From Rutidosis leptorrhynchoides (lineage: Eukaryota > Streptophyta > Magnoliopsida > Asterales > Asteraceae), in NCBI RefSeq assembly GCF_046630445.1, contig NC_092341.1, positions 5,520,001 to 5,584,000 of the forward strand: a stretch of 64,000 nucleotides of DNA, given 5' to 3'. Positions 60,152 to 64,000 of the stretch are shown piece after piece (positions within the stretch are counted from its first letter, which is position 1; each line of letters starts with the position of its first letter). A model generated the notes under the pieces. The model saw nothing but the letters and a program-made list of their open reading frames with translations, did no database searches and was not told the DNA's origin. A program made the position numbers and the translations under genes.

Positions 60152-63100
60152 TGTAGTGACCCGAACTTTTCCATGTTTATATATATTAATTGAGATTGAT
60201 ATTTACATGATTAAATGTTTCCAACATGTTAAGCAATCAAACTTGTTAAGACTTGATTAATTGAAATATGTTTCATATAGACAATTGACCACCCAAGTTG
60301 ACCGGCGATTCACGAACGTTAAAACTTGTAAAAATGACATGACGATATATATATGGATATACATATGGTTAACATGAGATTATGATAAGTAAGTATCTCC
60401 ATAAGTATATTAACAATGAGTTATATACATATAAACAAGACTACTAACTTAAGGATTTCGAAACGAGACATATATGTAACGATTATCGTTGTAACGACAT
60501 TTAAATGTATATATATCATATTAAGATATATTAATATATCATAATATCATGATAATATAATAATTTAACATCTCATTAGATATAATAAACAATGGGTTAA
60601 CAACATTAATTGAGATCGTTAACTTAAAGGTTTCAAAACAACACTTACATGTAACGACTAACGATGACTTAACGACTCAGTTAAAATGTATATACATGTA
60701 GTGTATTTAGATGTATTAAAATACTTTTGGAAGACTTCAAGACATATATCAAAACACTCATACTTAACGAAAATGGTTACAGTTACTTTTCCATTCTTTT
60801 CTTTCATCAAGAATTCTAGTCGTATTCTTACCCGTATTATACACAGCTTCAAAACGTACTTACTATGAGTATATACCAATAGGAACTAGCATGGGATTCC
60901 ACTCTTGATTATTTCATGTATGACTAATCAATTTTAACTTCTACCATGAGCTAGTCAACTAACTAGAACTCCTTTTAACCCCACTCACCACTCACCAATT
61001 ACCACTCATCATTCACTCCATTTCACTTCCAATTCTCTTTCTAATTCTCTCTCAACACACACACACTACTATGAACGTATTTTTCCAGTATTTAATCATC
61101 ATCCTCATCAAAAATCACTTCAAGAATCAAGCTATAATCATCATAGGAAGAACACTTCAACAACACTTCAAAAATTCCTTCAAGTTTACTAATTTACTTC
61201 CAAGCTTTCTAATCCATTCCAAGTAATCATCTAAGATCAAGAAACCTTTGTTATATACAGTAGGTTATCTTTCTTATTCAAGGTAATATTCATATTCAAA
61301 CTTTGATTCAATTTCTATAACTATAAACTATCTTAATTCGAGTAAAAATCTTACTTGAACTTGTTTTTGTGTCATGATCCTACTTCAAGAACTTTCAAGC
61401 CATCCAAGATCCTTTGAAGCTAGATCATTTCTTGTCACTTCCAGTAGGTTTACCTACTAAACTTGAGGTAGTAATGATGTTCATAACATCATTCGATTCA
61501 TATATATAAAACTATCTTATTCGAAGGTTTAAACTCGTAATCACTAGAACATAGTTTAGTTAATTCTAAACTTGTTCGCAAACAAAAGTTAATCCTTCTA
61601 ACTTGACTTTTAAAATTAACTACACACATGTTCTATATCTATATGATATGCTAACTTAATGATTTAAAACCTGGAAACACGAAAAACACCCTAAAACCGG
61701 ATTTACGCCGTCGTAGTAACACTGCGGGCTGTTTTGGGTTAGTTAATTAAAAACTATGATAAACTTTGATTTAAAAGTTTTTATTCTGAGAAAATGATTT
61801 TTATTATGAACATGAAACTATATCCAAAAATTATGGTTAAACTCAAAGTGGAAGTATGTTTTCTAAAATGGTCATCTAGACGTCGTTCTTTCGACTGAAA
61901 TGACTACCTTTATAAAAACTACTTGTAACTTATTTTTTCGACTATAAACCTATACTTTTCTGTTTAGATTCATAAAATAGAGTTCAATATGAAACCATAG
62001 CAATTTGATTCACTCAAAACGGATTTAAAATGAAGAAGTTATGGGTAAAACAAGATTGGATAATTTTTCTCATTTTAGCTACGTGAAAATTGGTAACAAA
62101 TCTATTCCAACCATAACTTAATCAACTTGTATTGTATATTATGTAATCTTGAGATACCATAGACACGTATACAATGTTTCGACCTATCATGTCGACACAT
62201 CTATATATATTTCGGAACAACCATAGACACTCTATATGTGAATGTTGGAGTTAGCTATACAGGGTTGAGGTTGATTCCAAAATATATATAGTTTGAGTTG
62301 TGATCAATACTGAGATACGTATACACTGGATCGTGGATTGATTCAAGATAATATTTATCGATTTATTTCTGTACATCTAACTATGGACAACTAGTTGTAG
62401 GTTACTAACGAGGACAGCTGACTTAATAAACTTAAAACATCAAAATATATTAAAAGTGTTGTAAATATATTTTAAACATACTTTGATATATATGTATATA
62501 TTGTTATAGGTTCGTGAATCAACCAGTGGCCAAGTCTTACTTTCGGACGAAGTAAAAATCTGTGAAAGTGAGTTATAGTCCCACTTTTAAAATCTAATAT
62601 TTTTGGGATGAGAATACATGCAGGTTTTATAAATGATTTACAAAATAGACACAAGTAAGTGAAACTACATTCTATGGTTGAATTATCGAAATCGAATATG
62701 CCCCTTTTTATTAAGTCTGGTAATCTAAGAATTAGGGAACAGACACCCTAATTGACGCGAATCCTAAAGATAGATCTATTGGGCCTAACAAACCCCATCC
62801 AAAGTACCGGATGCTTTAGTACTTCGAAATTTATATCATATCCGAAGGGTGTCCCGGAATGATGGGGATATTCTTATATATATGCATCTTGTTAATGTCG
62901 GTTACCAGGTGTTCACCATATGAATGATTTTTATCTCTATGTATGGGATGTGTATTAAAATATGAAATCTTGTGGTCTATTGTTACGATTTGATATATAT
63001 AGGTTAAACCTATAACTCACCAACATTTTTGTTGACGTTTAAAGCATGTTTATTCTCAGGTGAATACTAAGAGCTTCCGCTGTTGCATACTAAAATAAGG

Positions 63101-63403
63101 ACAAGATTTGGAGTCCATATTTGTATGATATTGTGTAAAAACTGCATTCAAGAAACTGATTTCGATGTAACATATTTGTATTGTAAACCATTATGTAATG
63201 GTCGTGTGTAAACAGGATATTTTAGATTATCATTATTTGATAATCTACGTAAAGCTTTTTAAACCTTTATTTATGAAATAAAGGTTATGGTTTGTTTTAA
63301 AAATGAATGCAGTCTTTGAAAAACGTCTCATATAGAGGTCAAAACCTCGCAACGAAATCAATTAATATGGAACGTTTTTAATCAACAAGAACGGGACATT
63401 TCA
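60152..63403 (+). mobile_element. Solo LTR B (3252 bp)
   Basis: Starts TGTAGTGACCCGAACTTTTC, ends AACGGGACATTTCA and is flanked by the perfect 5-bp duplication TTATA (60147-60151 and 63404-63408). There is no internal region or second LTR, so it is a solo LTR left by recombination. No gene inside. It shares blocks with LTR C (GAATACATGC, TTTACAAAATAGACACAAGT, ATCGAATATGCCCCTTTTTA) and carries the conserved hairpin at 63335-63348. Confidence 0.88.
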
Positions 63404-63408
63404 TTATA

Positions 63409-63481
63409 TACATAAAATTGAGTTTATTGAATTAAGAAACTCGAAACGATATATATAACGATTATCGTTATAACAACGCCT
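63409..63481 (+). repeat. LTR A, right piece
   Basis: Continues LTR A after the B insertion, matching B positions about 60426-60500 (AACGATTATCGTTATAACAA). It ends at a junction near TTAAAG with the C LTR. Confidence 0.6.
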
Positions 63482-63761
63482 TAAAGCTATTACTTGGAGT
63501 TGTTCATGGCATATTTCAAAAGACGTTGCATTCAAATCGTTGAGTTCAATAAAGATTATTATTAAGCAAATGACAGATTAGGTCATTTATAGTTTGGATA
63601 TTATGAAATGGTATGCATGTCTGTCAACTTTCGATGAAATGAAAGGTTGTCTTTTAAAAACGAATGCAATGTTTGTAAAATGTATCATATAGAGGTCAAA
63701 TACCTCGCGATGTAATCAACTATTGTGAATCGTTTATAATCGATATGAACGGGGCATTTCA
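63482..63761 (+). repeat. 3' LTR remnant of element C
   Basis: Last 280 bp of the C LTR, nearly identical to 58112-58383, ending GGGGCATTTCA next to the GAATA duplication. Confidence 0.85.
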
Positions 63762-63766
63762 GAATA

Positions 63767-64000
63767 TTTTTCAGAGTCTCCATTTTCTCCAGCGGATTAC
63801 TTTAGAAGACGATAACGAATGAGCCGCCTCTATTTCTTCGTATATGTAATGGTATATTATCTTACTCCCAAGAACCACTACTTAAAGTATTTTCATTTTT
63901 TCCATCAACGACATGATTCTAGCATAAGATCTAGTTTTAATAATTTTTTAAAATGCATGCCTGATATACGTCAATTGGCGTATGGTTGTGCACCCGACCT
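63767..64000. other. Unassigned flank right of element C
   Basis: AT-rich; no ORF or repeat recognised. Confidence 0.4.

Larger units (their letters stand above)
54755..63761 (+). mobile_element. LTR element C (Met-primed, WGWVR ORF), with nested LTRs
   Basis: Target duplication GAATA at 54750-54754 and 63762-63766 defines the ends. 5' LTR 54755-58383, primer site 58386-58397, leader, ORF 58765-59337, then about 540 bp of internal DNA. At 59876 a related LTR (A) begins; it is interrupted by the complete solo LTR B (60152-63403) and then joins, at about 63482, the last 280 bp of C's own 3' LTR, which match 58112-58383 with about four differences. No gag or pol genes are seen. Homologous to element D on the other strand. 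Confidence 0.85.

Overview
This looks like a repeat-dense stretch of a eudicot nuclear genome. It is AT-rich, its genes have introns, and about three quarters of it is LTR retrotransposon. The style of the repeats suggests Asteraceae, but that is a weak inference. Only two host genes are visible, placed tail to tail: a CYP92-like cytochrome P450 (+ strand, about 7.93-12.47 kb) and a seven-exon, plastid-type 13-lipoxygenase (- strand, 12.90-17.76 kb). The lipoxygenase model is intact (914 aa). The P450 has lost its start codon to an LTR that ends at 7932. Its intron holds a decayed organellar 23S rRNA fragment and two SINE-like repeats.

Layout. 1-5910: the 5' part of an LTR element on the - strand (called D), with a tRNA-Met primer site, a 160-aa ORF and a decayed poly(A)-binding-protein fragment. 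5911-7932: the older LTR (E) that D interrupts. 7933-17759: the two genes. 17760-19327: intergenic DNA. 19328-54400: one L1-type LINE on the - strand, split by two Athila (Ty3/Gypsy) elements. A1 (19886-37759, TSD AAGCC) is nearly complete, and A2 (40081-54263, TSD ATAAT) is a deletion derivative. 54755-63761: a second Met-primed LTR element (C, TSD GAATA), homologous to D. Its 3' side was rebuilt by insertion of a related LTR, which itself received a 3.25-kb solo LTR (B, TSD TTATA).

Main points. A1 encodes one uninterrupted 2193-aa Gag-Pol with the usual protease-RT-RNaseH-integrase order plus a second retropepsin-like domain after the integrase. That module lies between 15-bp direct repeats and is missing, in frame, from A2. 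C and D share an unrecognised WGWVR-type ORF just after the primer site, and neither shows gag or pol genes in the visible sequence. C, D and B share a small hairpin at a fixed 55-56 nt from the LTR end. Several otherwise unrelated repeats carry twin GC-rich palindromes in AT-rich surroundings.

All family assignments come from reading motifs; no search was run. Positions of splice sites, LTR ends, TSDs and primer sites were read from the sequence. Percent divergences are by-eye counts.
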